Source: Lunatimonas sp. (lineage in GTDB: Bacteria > Bacteroidota > Bacteroidia > Cytophagales > Cyclobacteriaceae). From it: DNA of 64,000 nt. Under the pieces are notes generated by a model that was given only the letters and a program-made list of their open reading frames with translations, had not been told where the DNA came from and did not search any database. Location of the stretch: NCBI RefSeq assembly GCF_020832325.1, contig NZ_JAFIEU010000013.1, positions 158,887 through 222,886 on the forward strand, written 5' to 3'. This document shows positions 46,600-56,724 of this stretch, one piece after another (within the stretch, counting starts at the first letter, position 1; the number at the start of each line of letters is the position of its first letter). Made by a program: the position numbers and the translations under genes.

Positions 46600-47502
46600 T
46601 CACAATTTCCTTTTCGGTTTCCACAGGGTTGCCACCGTAAGACCGGAAACGATGTGCCAGATACCCCACCACCCGGCAATGATGGCCATCCCGCCCAGCC
46701 CGTCGAAATAGGTAAATATCAATACCAGCGCAAGGCCTGAGTTTTGGATGCCTGTTTCGATGGTAAGTGTCTTGGTGTCTTCGATGCTTAGCCCAAAGAT
46801 CTTGGCCAGCGAAAAGCCCGAAAGCAACGCTGCGCCATTGTGCGCCAATACCCAACCGAATATTAATAAAATAAATTTTAGGAATAAATCGTAGTTGCTA
46901 TAAAAAGCCACTATTACGATGGCACCAAAAATAGCGATGCTCAGCGGTTTTAAAACGTGGCTGGCTTTTTGCGCAAATAGGGAGAATCGATGCCTCACGT
47001 ACATTCCCAGTATCAGCGGAGCTCCTAAGATCAACGCCACCGTTTGGAAAACGTCTTGATAGTTTAGACTGATTGCTTCCAACAGGGGGGCGGCAGGCGT
47101 GTAGAACCCCGCCCATAGGGCAAAATTAAAAGGGGTAAGCACGATCGAAAAAGCTGTAGCAAAGGCGGTGAGACTTACCGATAAAGCAGTATTTCCTCTG
47201 GCGAAGTTGCTCAGAAAATTGGATATGTTGCCGCCGGGGCAGGCCGCTACCAGAAACATCCCTAAGGCCACGCTGGGAATTGGTCGGATCCACGATACGA
47301 GCAGAAAGGTAAGCAAAGGAAGTAGCACAAACTGCGCCAATACCCCTAGGAAAAAGGGTTTTGGGGCTTTTAGGAGGTAAAGGAAATCCTCTTTTCGAAT
47401 GTCAAGCGCGACACCAAACATGATAACTGCAAGTGAGACATTCATCAGAAAAAGTGAGTCTCCATTAAAATCCAGTACACTTTGATCCAGTTCTTCCAGC
47501 AT
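46600..47502 (-). CDS. Bile acid:sodium symporter (BASS) family transporter
   Basis: From ATG 47502 the 300-residue protein has about ten membrane segments in the BASS/SLC10 pattern, with the family motif AACPGGNISNFLSNFARGN and later GIQNSGLALVLIF. These carriers move organic anions with sodium; in bacteria the substrate is often pantoate or a similar acid. A longer frame to 47607 adds residues that do not look native. It is transcribed towards the acyltransferase gene, 88 bases before it. Confidence 0.86.
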   Translation of the reverse strand: MLEELDQSVLDFNGDSLFLMNVSLAVIMFGVALDIRKEDFLYLLKAPKPFFLGVLAQFVLLPLLTFLLVSWIRPIPSVALGMFLVAACPGGNISNFLSNFARGNTALSVSLTAFATAFSIVLTPFNFALWAGFYTPAAPLLEAISLNYQDVFQTVALILGAPLILGMYVRHRFSLFAQKASHVLKPLSIAIFGAIVIVAFYSNYDLFLKFILLIFGWVLAHNGAALLSGFSLAKIFGLSIEDTKTLTIETGIQNSGLALVLIFTYFDGLGGMAIIAGWWGIWHIVSGLTVATLWKPKRKL

Positions 47503-47710
47503 ATCGCATTGTTGAGCCCCAAAAATATGGAATAAAAGCATGCGGTAAAATTTCCTTACTATTATTAAAATTGATAAATTTGACCGTTGAAAATTTCGAA
47601 ACGGCAAAATTTCACTTCGTTTTCACTATTTATGGTTGGAATTTTGACGTCGCGCTGTTTAGCAGGAAATTACTTTTAAACACCTAACGCAACAAGTATA
47701 TATAAAGTAA

Positions 47711-48730
<1,020 letters not shown>

Positions 48731-48744
48731 ACACGATCTGTTTA

Positions 48745-48785
48745 GAAAAAAAGAAACCGGGCGATTTGTCCGGTTTCTTTTTTTA
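48745..48785. terminator. Terminator between gapA and the convergent bcp-like gene
   Basis: The stem AAAAAGAAACCGG / CCGGTTTCTTTTT with a 9-nt loop is nearly perfect and has A/T runs both ways. It just reaches the stop codon of the minus-strand peroxiredoxin. Confidence 0.85.
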
Positions 48786-49235
48786 TGTTTTTTGTAGTTG
48801 GGCGATCATTTCCCGAATATGGGATTTGCCATCAAACATATCTTGGTGGATGGCACGTATTACGTGTTTGTCATCGATTAGGTAGGTGATACGCTTAGGT
48901 AACTGTACCAGTGGAATGAGTGCGTCGTAATCTCTACATACTTTGCCTCGTGCGTCACCCAGCAATTCGAAAGGCAGATTATATTCCTTCTTGAATTTAT
49001 GATGGGTAGCTATGGTGTCTTTGCTGATACCAACGATGGAAATGTCCAAATCCCGAAAGGACTCAAATTCATCCCGAAATTCACAGGCTTGAGCGGTACA
49101 GCCGCCGGTGAAGTCTTTTGGGTAGAAATAGATGATACCACCTGTACCTTTCCAGTCCTCTGAGAGTTTGAAAAGTTTTCCAGAAGTAGAGGGGAGGACG
49201 AAATCCGGTGCTTTGCTGCCAATCTTTAACGCCAT
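48783..49235 (-). CDS. bcp: Thioredoxin-dependent peroxiredoxin, BCP type
   Basis: The 150-residue protein from ATG 49235 starts with the typical MALKIGSKAPDF. It has the peroxidatic Cys46 and resolving Cys51 in FTGGCTAQACEFRDEF, an atypical 2-Cys (BCP/PrxQ) layout. It reduces hydroperoxides using thioredoxin. The frame can be extended to 49256, but the internal ATG matches homologues. It converges with gapA across a shared terminator. Confidence 0.9.
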   Translation of the reverse strand: MALKIGSKAPDFVLPSTSGKLFKLSEDWKGTGGIIYFYPKDFTGGCTAQACEFRDEFESFRDLDISIVGISKDTIATHHKFKKEYNLPFELLGDARGKVCRDYDALIPLVQLPKRITYLIDDKHVIRAIHQDMFDGKSHIREMIAQLQKT

Positions 49236-49341
49236 GTTTTTTATTTTAGTAAACAACCTCAGATCGCAAAGGTTTTCAAATTATCTTCAAAAAATTGTCT
49301 CGTGCCATGGCTAGCCAATACTCACCAAAACTCCTGCATCT

Positions 49342-50175
49342 TTGAGCTCGAAAAGTGTACAACACATGCTTTTGGCGGGGATGTTTTTTGCCTGCATGAA
49401 TGTGACGGTAAAATTCCTTCCACATATACCTGCTATAGAGATCATTCTGTTTAGGTCCGTATTTAGCTTTGTTTTTACCTACCTGATTCTAAAAGCTAAA
49501 CAGATACCTCTTTTTGGCAACAATAAGAAGCTCCTGATCATTCGAGGGGTGGTTGGTTCGGTGGGGTTGATAACCTTTTTCTATACGCTTCAAAATATCC
49601 CGTTGGCAAGTGCGGTAACCATTCAGTACATGGCACCTATATTCACTTCGGTATTGGGAATTTTCATCGTTAAAGAGCGGGTAAAACCCATTCAGTTTCT
49701 TTACTTCGCCATAGCTTTTACCGGTGTGTTGATTATAGAAGGGTTCGATCCACGTATCGACCCTGTTTTTCTGGTTATTGGAGTGACATCTGCCCTGTTT
49801 TCAGGCTTAGCCTATAACGTGATCCGAAAACTGAAGAATACGGAACACCCGTTGGTAATCGTATTTTATTTTCCACTGGTAACCACTCCCGTAGCTGCCT
49901 TGATATCGTTTTTTGGCTGGGTGCAGCCATCGGGTTGGGACTGGGTATTGCTGTTGGGAATTGGCATCTTTACTCAATTTGCACAGTACTTTATGACCAT
50001 GGCTTATCAAAATGCCAATCTGTCTAGGGTAGCTAGTCTTACCTACGTCGGCATTGTGTATGCCCTGGTCTTTGGCTATGTTTTCTTTGACGAGACCTAT
50101 AACTTGCTTACTTACACCGGAATGTTGTTGGTGTTGAGTGGAGTGATACTGAACGTACGTTTTTCTGGAAAGTAG
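49342..50175 (+). CDS. EamA/DMT family transporter
   Basis: The 277-residue protein has about ten membrane segments arranged as two EamA repeats (about 5-135 and 145-275). The pattern TIQYMAPIFTSVLGIFIVKERV and its later counterpart SLTYVGIVYALVFGYVFFDETY is typical. It exports or imports a metabolite. The start is a TTG at 49342; the first ATG, at 49366, would cut off residues that lead into helix 1. It sits upstream of pncB on the same strand, but pncB has its own promoter. Confidence 0.83.
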   Translation: MSSKSVQHMLLAGMFFACMNVTVKFLPHIPAIEIILFRSVFSFVFTYLILKAKQIPLFGNNKKLLIIRGVVGSVGLITFFYTLQNIPLASAVTIQYMAPIFTSVLGIFIVKERVKPIQFLYFAIAFTGVLIIEGFDPRIDPVFLVIGVTSALFSGLAYNVIRKLKNTEHPLVIVFYFPLVTTPVAALISFFGWVQPSGWDWVLLLGIGIFTQFAQYFMTMAYQNANLSRVASLTYVGIVYALVFGYVFFDETYNLLTYTGMLLVLSGVILNVRFSGK

Positions 50176-50198
50176 CTTAGCGGAATAAGGGACGTTAT

Positions 50199-50231
50199 TT
50201 TCGTCTTTTGTGGTCAAAAGAATTAAATTTG
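50199..50231 (+). promoter_or_regulatory. Likely promoter of pncB-pncA
   Basis: TTTC (50199-50202) is followed after 21 nt by TAAATTTG (50224-50231). ATG 50264 lies 32 bases downstream. The GTG at 50210, which would give a longer protein, is upstream of the -7 box and so unlikely. Confidence 0.5.
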
Positions 50232-50263
50232 GGTTTGTATTTGACACGCATCCTTATTTGAAT

Positions 50264-51745
50264 ATGAAAATTACCCGAGATCTCTACCAGGGTTCTTTGA
50301 CCTTGCTTACCGATTTTTACCAATTTACCATGGCGTATGCGTATTGGAAATCTGGTAAGGCAGAACAGGAGGTGGTTTTTTCTCTTTTTTTTCGTAAGAA
50401 TCCTTTTCAAAGTGGCTTCACCGTTGCCGCGGGCCTGGATTATGTGATAGACTATTGCCGTAATTTTTCGTTTCATGAAAACGATTTACGGTATTTGGAA
50501 GAAATGAAAAACGGCGATGGTTCTAGCACATTTGAGTCGGGCTTTATCGAGTACCTTCGTAGAATGGAATTTTCCTGCGACATCGATGCCGTGGAAGAAG
50601 GAGAAGTGGTATTTCCAAACATGCCGCTGTTGCGGGTTAAGGGACCTTTGATCCAATGCCAGCTTCTGGAAACACCGGTATTGAACATGATCAATTTCCA
50701 GACATTGATCGCAACCAAGGCGGCGAGAATTGTATTGGCAGCAAAGGGAGACCCGGTGTTGGAATTTGGGCTGCGCAGGGCACAGGGCATAGACGGTGCA
50801 CTTGCCGCAAGTCGTGCCGCCTATATCGGAGGTTGTTCTTCTACTTCCAATGTGATGGCCGGAAAGCTCTTTGGAATTCCGGTGTCCGGCACACATGCCC
50901 ATAGTTGGATCATGTCTTTTGATAGCGAATTGAAAGCCTTTGAGGCTTATGCCGAGTCCTTTCCGGACAATACGGTGTTATTGGTAGATACTTACGATAC
51001 GCTGACTGGGGTGAGAAACGCCATAGAGGTGGCCAGGCAGCTAAAGGCCAAGGGAAAGTCGCTAAAGGGGATACGTATTGATTCCGGAGACTTGGCCTAT
51101 TTTAGCAATCGAGCCAAGGAAATGCTGGAACGCGCCGGCTTTCCAGAGGTTAAAATCGTGGCCAGCAACGACCTTGACGAGCATATCATCACCTCTTTAA
51201 AACTCCAGGAGGCATCCATCGATGTGTGGGGAGTAGGGACCAAATTGGTGACTGCCTACGATCAACCGGCCCTAGGAGCAGTATATAAAATGTCGGCCAT
51301 GAAAGACCCTTCGGGTGAGTGGCAGCCCAAGATCAAACTCTCTCAGCAGTCTGTAAAGATTAATGTGCCCGGATACCACAATGTGAAGCGATACATGGTT
51401 AACGGGAAGGCAATAGGGGATATGATTTACCTTGAAGGATTGGGTCCAAAAGAGACCGTGACCATCATCGACCCCATAGATCCGACCCGACGCAAGCGCA
51501 TCCAAACGGCGCAGACAGAGGAAAAGATCCTGTTGGTGCCGATATTTAAACAGGGGAAAAAAGTCTATCATAGACCGGATATTCATCGTATCCGGCAAAG
51601 TACCCTGGATAGGTTGTCCCAATTTGACAAGACCCACAAACGACTCACCAATCCCCATATTTATCCGGTGGGTCTGGAGGAGTCCCTGTACGAACTTAGA
51701 ACAAACCTAGTGCTTAAATCAAAGCCATCAGAAATCACCGAATAG
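50264..51745 (+). CDS. pncB: Nicotinate phosphoribosyltransferase
   Basis: The 493-residue enzyme converts nicotinate and PRPP to nicotinate mononucleotide in NAD salvage. Typical blocks are LLTDFYQFTMAYAYWKSG at the N-terminus, EFGLRRAQG, the SGTHAHSWIMSF active-site His region, LLVDTYDTLTG, and GIRIDSGDLAYFSN. The nicotinamidase gene pncA follows after 2 bases, so the pair converts nicotinamide to NaMN. Length fits the longer bacterial class. Confidence 0.94.
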   Translation: MKITRDLYQGSLTLLTDFYQFTMAYAYWKSGKAEQEVVFSLFFRKNPFQSGFTVAAGLDYVIDYCRNFSFHENDLRYLEEMKNGDGSSTFESGFIEYLRRMEFSCDIDAVEEGEVVFPNMPLLRVKGPLIQCQLLETPVLNMINFQTLIATKAARIVLAAKGDPVLEFGLRRAQGIDGALAASRAAYIGGCSSTSNVMAGKLFGIPVSGTHAHSWIMSFDSELKAFEAYAESFPDNTVLLVDTYDTLTGVRNAIEVARQLKAKGKSLKGIRIDSGDLAYFSNRAKEMLERAGFPEVKIVASNDLDEHIITSLKLQEASIDVWGVGTKLVTAYDQPALGAVYKMSAMKDPSGEWQPKIKLSQQSVKINVPGYHNVKRYMVNGKAIGDMIYLEGLGPKETVTIIDPIDPTRRKRIQTAQTEEKILLVPIFKQGKKVYHRPDIHRIRQSTLDRLSQFDKTHKRLTNPHIYPVGLEESLYELRTNLVLKSKPSEITE

Positions 51746-51747
51746 GT

Positions 51748-52365
51748 ATGCAAGCATTGATCATAGTGGATGTACAGTACGATTTTTTGCCGGGAGGAGC
51801 ACTGGCAGTACGCGATGGAGACAAGGTAATCCCTGTCATCAACTCAATCCAGCCAAAATTTGATTTGATAGTAGCCACTCAGGATTGGCATCCGGCGGAC
51901 CATGGGAGCTTTGCGGCGAATCACCCCGGAACCCATCCTGGAGAGGTAATAAAACTGTCCGGAGTGGATCAAGTGTTATGGCCTGTGCATTGTGTGCAGG
52001 GTTCGGAAGGTGCTGGTTTTCATAGGGATTTGGACCAATCTCGCTGGACGAAGGTATTTCAAAAAGGCACCAATAGGATGGTTGACTCCTATAGTGGGTT
52101 TTACGATAACAATCGCATGGGAGATACTGGATTAGCGGGTTTTTTAAAACAGGAACGGGTTAACGAAGTGTTTGTGGTGGGGTTGGCTACAGATTATTGT
52201 GTAAAATTCACCGTGATCGACGCGCTATTGGAAGGATTTGATACGTGGGTGGTAGTAGACGCCACCAAGGGCGTGAACCTTTCCGAGCAGGATAGCCTAC
52301 TGGCTATCGACGAAATGATACAGGCCGGAGCGCAAGTGATCGAATCCCGATCAGTTAGCCAATAA
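51748..52365 (+). CDS. pncA: Nicotinamidase/pyrazinamidase
   Basis: The 205-residue isochorismatase-fold enzyme hydrolyses nicotinamide to nicotinate. It has Asp8 in IIVDVQYDFLPGG, the metal-binding TQDWHPADHGSF, the catalytic Lys region KVFQKGTN and the nucleophile Cys in GLATDYCVKFT. It is the second gene of the pncB-pncA operon. Its last 15 bases overlap the 3' end of the minus-strand META gene. Confidence 0.95.
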   Translation: MQALIIVDVQYDFLPGGALAVRDGDKVIPVINSIQPKFDLIVATQDWHPADHGSFAANHPGTHPGEVIKLSGVDQVLWPVHCVQGSEGAGFHRDLDQSRWTKVFQKGTNRMVDSYSGFYDNNRMGDTGLAGFLKQERVNEVFVVGLATDYCVKFTVIDALLEGFDTWVVVDATKGVNLSEQDSLLAIDEMIQAGAQVIESRSVSQ

Positions 52366-52893
52366 TAAGTGAGGGTTTTTGAATGTCAGCATCGTCGGCG
52401 GCCCAAAAGGGTGGTCATCCTGTGTTTCATCCACTTTTTCTAACCGCATAATCTCTAAGTTGCCACACAGAAATGTCAGGTGTCCTTCATCGCTGATAGC
52501 AAAGGTATGGGCGGATTTTAAGAGTGTAAGAAAGATGTCCTCTCCATCCCCGTCGCACCAAGCCTTCGTCATTCCCAAAAAGCCCATCACGTCGATTTCA
52601 TTTCCCTGCAGGTGGGTAAAAATACTAAAGTTGTTGCACCCCGTGTATCCAAGGATTTGTTGGTTGATCATGTCAAAGTAAAGCCGGGGTTTTTTTCCAG
52701 GGAACAACACCTCAAAAGGCTGAAACTTGTCGTAAATCGAATGGACTTCCCATAATCCCTCCAATTCGGCAACGGTAGTGATTTTTGGCAGAAGCTGGGA
52801 ATCTTCGTCCTCAGCCTGATTTTCAGATTGTGCGTACGCAAGTGTAGCAAGCAGCCAAGGTAAAGCTGAAAGAAAGACGACGAGCTTTTTCAT
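52351..52893 (-). CDS. META-domain exported protein
   Basis: The 180-residue protein has a signal peptide (cleaved after AYAQ) and one META-like domain with the family landmarks LEGLWEVHSIYD, GYTGCNNF and KAWCDGDGEDIF. META (HslJ-like) proteins are small envelope proteins of unclear function, sometimes linked to stress. A promoter at 52915-52945 lies close to the start codon. Confidence 0.8.
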   Translation of the reverse strand: MKKLVVFLSALPWLLATLAYAQSENQAEDEDSQLLPKITTVAELEGLWEVHSIYDKFQPFEVLFPGKKPRLYFDMINQQILGYTGCNNFSIFTHLQGNEIDVMGFLGMTKAWCDGDGEDIFLTLLKSAHTFAISDEGHLTFLCGNLEIMRLEKVDETQDDHPFGPPTMLTFKNPHLLLAN

Positions 52894-52914
52894 GGTTATT
52901 GGGTTCTTGTGTAG

Positions 52915-52945
52915 GAAATATAATAATTAAATACTTTAAAGAAAA
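52915..52945 (-). promoter_or_regulatory. Likely promoter of the META gene
   Basis: On the minus strand TTTT (52942-52945) is followed after 19 nt by TATATTTC (52915-52922). The start codon is about 22 bases downstream. Confidence 0.45.
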
Positions 52946-53276
52946 TTTATAGCAAAAAATTTGCCAAGAATGGAAAATCAAAATATATTACCTAAGTTTA
53001 TAGTAGTTTGACTACTTTTCAGCCGACTAGAAAATCCGCAAAGATTTACTGGAATGCATCTACCGGTATGAACTAGCTCTACCTTGCCCTAAAAATAGCA
53101 TTGACCTTGCGCGAAGGTTCGATTTGGCTTTAATTCATTGGTGGATTTTTCTATCTTTAGGGCGTGGCGGCGAAATAAAGAATTTTGCTATCCTATCGCA
53201 GTTAACGGTGCCTTCGGAGAGGAGGTTGATCGCGGCGAGCGGAGGTTTTTTTGGAATGATCAAAAGACAACCTATT
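52946..53276. other. Intergenic region before the GAF gene
   Basis: These 331 bases hold no recognised gene. A small dyad AGTAG / CTACT with a 5-nt loop lies near 53001. The GAF frame is open upstream to 53124, but that part has no domain character. Confidence 0.4.
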
Positions 53277-53747
53277 ATGAGTGAAAATGCACCTGTTACC
53301 CAACTGAAAGAATCTATTTCCGGTAGCGACCAATTTTTGTGGGCAAATTGGCTGCAGGAAACATTGACTTGTTTTGACTGCACGACTGGCACGATCCATA
53401 TTCTAGAAGAGGGGACTGACCTTTTAAAGCTAAAAGCCCAAGTGGGAGTTCCGGAGTTTTTGCTTCCCAAAATGTCTGTAGTTCCCGTGGGAAAAGGCAT
53501 GGCTGGCATTGCCGCAGAACGAAAAGAAGCTGTGCAGGTCTGCAACCTACAGACCGACGAATCTGGTGTAGTAAGGCCGGGAGCAAAGGATACCAAAGTG
53601 GAGGGTGCAATTACGGTTCCCCTACTCGTGGACGGAGCGCTGTATGGAACTTTGGGAATAGCCAAAAAGGAACCATATGAATTTACCGAGGAGGAGGTTG
53701 CCAATTTATTATCCATTGCCGGTGCTATGGCCAAAAAGGTTTCCTAA
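53277..53747 (+). CDS. GAF-domain protein
   Basis: The 156-residue protein from ATG 53277 (MSENAPVTQL) is essentially a single GAF domain. The block VVPVGKGMAGIAAERKEAV and GAITVPLLVDGALYGTLGIA are typical. GAF domains bind small molecules or act as redox sensors, and a few are methionine sulfoxide reductases. No kinase or output domain is attached, so it may be a stand-alone sensor or enzyme. A start at 53256 is also possible. Confidence 0.78.
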   Translation: MSENAPVTQLKESISGSDQFLWANWLQETLTCFDCTTGTIHILEEGTDLLKLKAQVGVPEFLLPKMSVVPVGKGMAGIAAERKEAVQVCNLQTDESGVVRPGAKDTKVEGAITVPLLVDGALYGTLGIAKKEPYEFTEEEVANLLSIAGAMAKKVS

Positions 53748-53925
53748 GTTTAGGGGGCGATCAGCGTTCAGCATGTAGGGTAGAAAGCATTTAAGCCTTC
53801 GCTCATTTTGCAGGTACTGGTAGGGACTCTAATCAGGCAGGATCTTATTTTTTGAGAATCGTGATATCGATGGGTATATTTTTACAATCGTCGGTGGTCA
53901 AAATGAAAGATTGTTTTTAAATCAT

Positions 53926-53957
53926 TTTGAAATATTTTATTTTATTTTTTATATTTA
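53926..53957 (+). promoter_or_regulatory. Promoter of the peroxidase/mini-catalase operon
   Basis: TTTG (53926-53929) is followed after 20 nt by TATATTTA (53950-53957). The ATG at 53980 lies about 22 bases downstream. This argues against the longer frame that begins at 53911. Confidence 0.65.
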
Positions 53958-53979
53958 TGACAAACACGATGTCATTTTC

Positions 53980-55299
53980 ATGTCTAGGATTCACAGAGGG
54001 CTTACCGTCACAGTCACAATTGCGGAGGAACAGGTTGATGCTGTGGCGCTGCTATTGGATCAGCTTAACCGGGAATTGAAGGAAAATCGGGCGGATTTCC
54101 AAGAAAAAATCCCCTCGGTGCTGTTTTTAAGTTGGCTGGTTCTTCCCCAGCAGGTTTACGCGGGTGTGGAAAAGCTGCCAGCAAGAATCCTACTGATGAC
54201 GAGCTACGTGGGCAATAGAAGAAATCATCTTCGGGAGTTGGCGGCTTGTTTTCCGGCCATGCTGCATCAGGTATTTTCTTTGAGCGATGAGTTTTCGGCT
54301 GGTGGGAAAGTGGATTGGGTAGCTTTTTTACGGAAGAAATCGATTCCCAACACCTTTTATTCGGGCTTCAAATTTATTGCAACCGGGGATATAGAGCAGG
54401 AGGCCTTGGTAAAGGAAGAAGTATTTCAGCACCTAGCCAACCTCTCTCAAGAGGTAGACCTTACTTCGAAAAGCCCGGCAGAGATGAAGGACCTGATTGA
54501 AAACTTTTTGCAGGGACATCCGGGTTTTCAATGGACTCGCAGGCGCGTATCTGGGTTGCGTTGGGATAAGGTGCGTATGTTGCTACCCTTGGGTTTGTTT
54601 GCTCTGCTGATGGCGTCCTCATTGGTTTCGTTGATCCTTCGGTTTTTTATGGACTCCAAAGCACTGGATATATTGGCCTGGTTCTTTCCTGTATTTGTAT
54701 TGGGTATGTTGGCACTGCTGTTATTACTGCGCCTAAACGAACGCAATCCCCATATACCTGGTTCGGCTGCACCCGATGAGCGTATTCGAGATATCGTAAC
54801 CCGTGAGACCAACCCCGTTATCAATGAGATGACCGTAATTGCACCGCTCAAGAAGGGATGGATTAGGCGGGTTTTTTTGGCGGTCTCGCTGAGGCTGGTA
54901 TTTTTGATCCGTTATTTTTCCTATATACCCACTGTTCATACCGCCCGGTGGCTGCAGACAGATCGCGGAAAGCGGCTGGTCTTCATTGCCACCTTTGACA
55001 ATATTTCGGAGGCTTATGCGCATGATTTTGTAGACAGCGAGCGCAGGACGATGAATATGGCCGTAATATTTAGCCACGCATTTGGATTTCCGGCCACGCG
55101 GTGGCTGGTACACAAGCAATACAATCACCGCAGTGAGTACATGAAGGGCGTCAGGTCCCACCAGCAAATTACCCAGTGCTGGTATGCCTATAACGACGCG
55201 CTGAGTGTAGAAAACCTGAAAAATAACCGGGCATTTCGTCAGGGATTATTCCAGAAAATGAAGGATGATGAAATTCGTGAATGGTTACTTAGGATATAG
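53980..55299 (+). CDS. Unknown two-TM protein of the DyP/catalase operon (possible duplicated ferredoxin-like fold)
   Basis: The 439-residue protein is not a family I can name. Two hydrophobic segments lie at about residues 204-228 and 234-255. On each side is a similar pattern: a strand ending in W, a short loop, then RLxF/ILLM-type strand and a helix (HFARW-like VLFLSWLVLP with ARILLMTSYVGNRRNHL; VHTARWLQTD with KRLVFIATFDNISEAYAHDF). This suggests a duplicated dimeric alpha-beta barrel module related to DyP-type folds (inference). It starts the operon, 3 bases before the DyP gene. Confidence 0.65.
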   Translation: MSRIHRGLTVTVTIAEEQVDAVALLLDQLNRELKENRADFQEKIPSVLFLSWLVLPQQVYAGVEKLPARILLMTSYVGNRRNHLRELAACFPAMLHQVFSLSDEFSAGGKVDWVAFLRKKSIPNTFYSGFKFIATGDIEQEALVKEEVFQHLANLSQEVDLTSKSPAEMKDLIENFLQGHPGFQWTRRRVSGLRWDKVRMLLPLGLFALLMASSLVSLILRFFMDSKALDILAWFFPVFVLGMLALLLLLRLNERNPHIPGSAAPDERIRDIVTRETNPVINEMTVIAPLKKGWIRRVFLAVSLRLVFLIRYFSYIPTVHTARWLQTDRGKRLVFIATFDNISEAYAHDFVDSERRTMNMAVIFSHAFGFPATRWLVHKQYNHRSEYMKGVRSHQQITQCWYAYNDALSVENLKNNRAFRQGLFQKMKDDEIREWLLRI

Positions 55300-55302
55300 C
55301 AG

Positions 55303-56724
55303 ATGGAATTGGAACTAACGGATATGCAAGGCTTGGCCATCCGCGGACATGGCCACCTACCCCATGCACACTATGTGTTGATGCGATTTACTGGGGTGCA
55401 GGAGACGAAAGCGTACCTGAAAGAGCTGATGCCTTTGGTGACGCATGCGGGAGATAAGGCTCCCGAAGTAGCCCGTCAGGTGGCGTTTACCTATTCCGGG
55501 CTAGCCTTTTTGCAGCTGCCTGCATTTACCTTGGGCAGTTTCAGCAGGGAATTTAGGGAAGGAATGACGGAGTCTCACAGACAGTTTATCTTGGGAGATA
55601 CCGGCGAGCATGCCCCAAATGATTGGGCTTGGGGTGGGGACCCCTCGGACATTCATCTGCTATTAATGCTCTTTGCGCCAAATGACGAGGCCTTGGGACA
55701 GTTGGTAACAACGGAGTTGACTAGAGCTTCTTCGTTTGGGGTGATACTGCGTATTTCCCTTCCCACGGGGATGCTACACGATCAGAAAGAGCATTTTGGG
55801 TTTCGGGACGATATTTCCAGACCGCTAATCACCGAGTTGGTCAAAAGCAAGGATACGGGCAATGCGCCAACCTATCCGATGGGTGAGTTTATTATGGGAT
55901 ATAAGAACCTCTATGATGAATATGCTCCTTCACCGCTTGTGTCAAAGGATTCTCCTGGATCGCAGGTGCTGCTACCGCATCCCGATTATCCGGACTTCAT
56001 GGACTTGGGGCGAAACGGCACCTATTTGGTCTTCCGCCAAATGCAGCAGGAAGTGGTACGTTTTTGGGATTATTTGAAATCCCAGGCACAAACGACGGAT
56101 GAAGCCATTGCATTGGCTTCCAAGATGGTCGGGCGCTGGCCGGATGGATCACCCCTGGTTCGTTGTCCGTTTGCCAGTGACCCATCCTTGGCAGAAGAAA
56201 ATGATTTCGGGTATTGGGAGGAAGACCGATCCGGCCTGAAATGTCCGTTGGGTTCGCACATTAGACGAACCAATCCCCGCGATCATTTGGTTACGGAAAC
56301 CAGCCAAAAGGACTCTGCGGAAATGGTGGCCAAACACCTGATGCTACGAAAAGGGCGTCCCTATGGAGAACCCCTAGCAGAAACCATGGAAGTGAGCGAC
56401 TTAATGATAGCCCAAGAAGATGGCAAGGAGCGGGGTTTACATTTTATCTGTCTGGTTACCGATTTGCGCAGGCAGTTTGAGTTTGTGCAAAACAACTGGG
56501 TAAACTTCCACAAGTTTGGAGGTTCCGAACAGGACGCAGACCCCATTATCGGAAACCATTACCAAAAGGATCAAGTGATTACAGATCGGTTTAGTATACC
56601 TGCCTACCCAATTAGGAGGAGGTTGGAAAATATGCCCAACTTTGTGAAAGTTAGGGGAGGTGCGTATTTCTTCTTTCCCGGATTGAAAGCCTGTCAATTT
56701 ATCGCAAATTACGATGGAATCTGA
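55303..56724 (+). CDS. DyP-type heme peroxidase
   Basis: The 473-residue protein has the DyP hallmarks: the distal GFRDDISRP motif (Asp169/Asp170, variant of GxxDG), the proximal heme ligand His319 in PLGSHIRRTNPRD, and the C-terminal GGAYFFFPGL. DyP enzymes use hydrogen peroxide to oxidise dyes, phenols or lipids. There is no signal peptide, so it is cytoplasmic or held by the neighbouring membrane protein. Its last 11 bases overlap the catalase-like gene, which indicates coupled translation. Confidence 0.9.
   Translation: MELELTDMQGLAIRGHGHLPHAHYVLMRFTGVQETKAYLKELMPLVTHAGDKAPEVARQVAFTYSGLAFLQLPAFTLGSFSREFREGMTESHRQFILGDTGEHAPNDWAWGGDPSDIHLLLMLFAPNDEALGQLVTTELTRASSFGVILRISLPTGMLHDQKEHFGFRDDISRPLITELVKSKDTGNAPTYPMGEFIMGYKNLYDEYAPSPLVSKDSPGSQVLLPHPDYPDFMDLGRNGTYLVFRQMQQEVVRFWDYLKSQAQTTDEAIALASKMVGRWPDGSPLVRCPFASDPSLAEENDFGYWEEDRSGLKCPLGSHIRRTNPRDHLVTETSQKDSAEMVAKHLMLRKGRPYGEPLAETMEVSDLMIAQEDGKERGLHFICLVTDLRRQFEFVQNNWVNFHKFGGSEQDADPIIGNHYQKDQVITDRFSIPAYPIRRRLENMPNFVKVRGGAYFFFPGLKACQFIANYDGI

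Noticed and set aside
47574..47581. TAAATTTG upstream of gapA as a promoter
   Set aside because: No TTTG partner at the right distance was found, so I mention it only within the gapA entry.
53911..53979. Upstream extension of the two-TM protein
   Set aside because: The extension covers the promoter boxes, so it is probably not translated.
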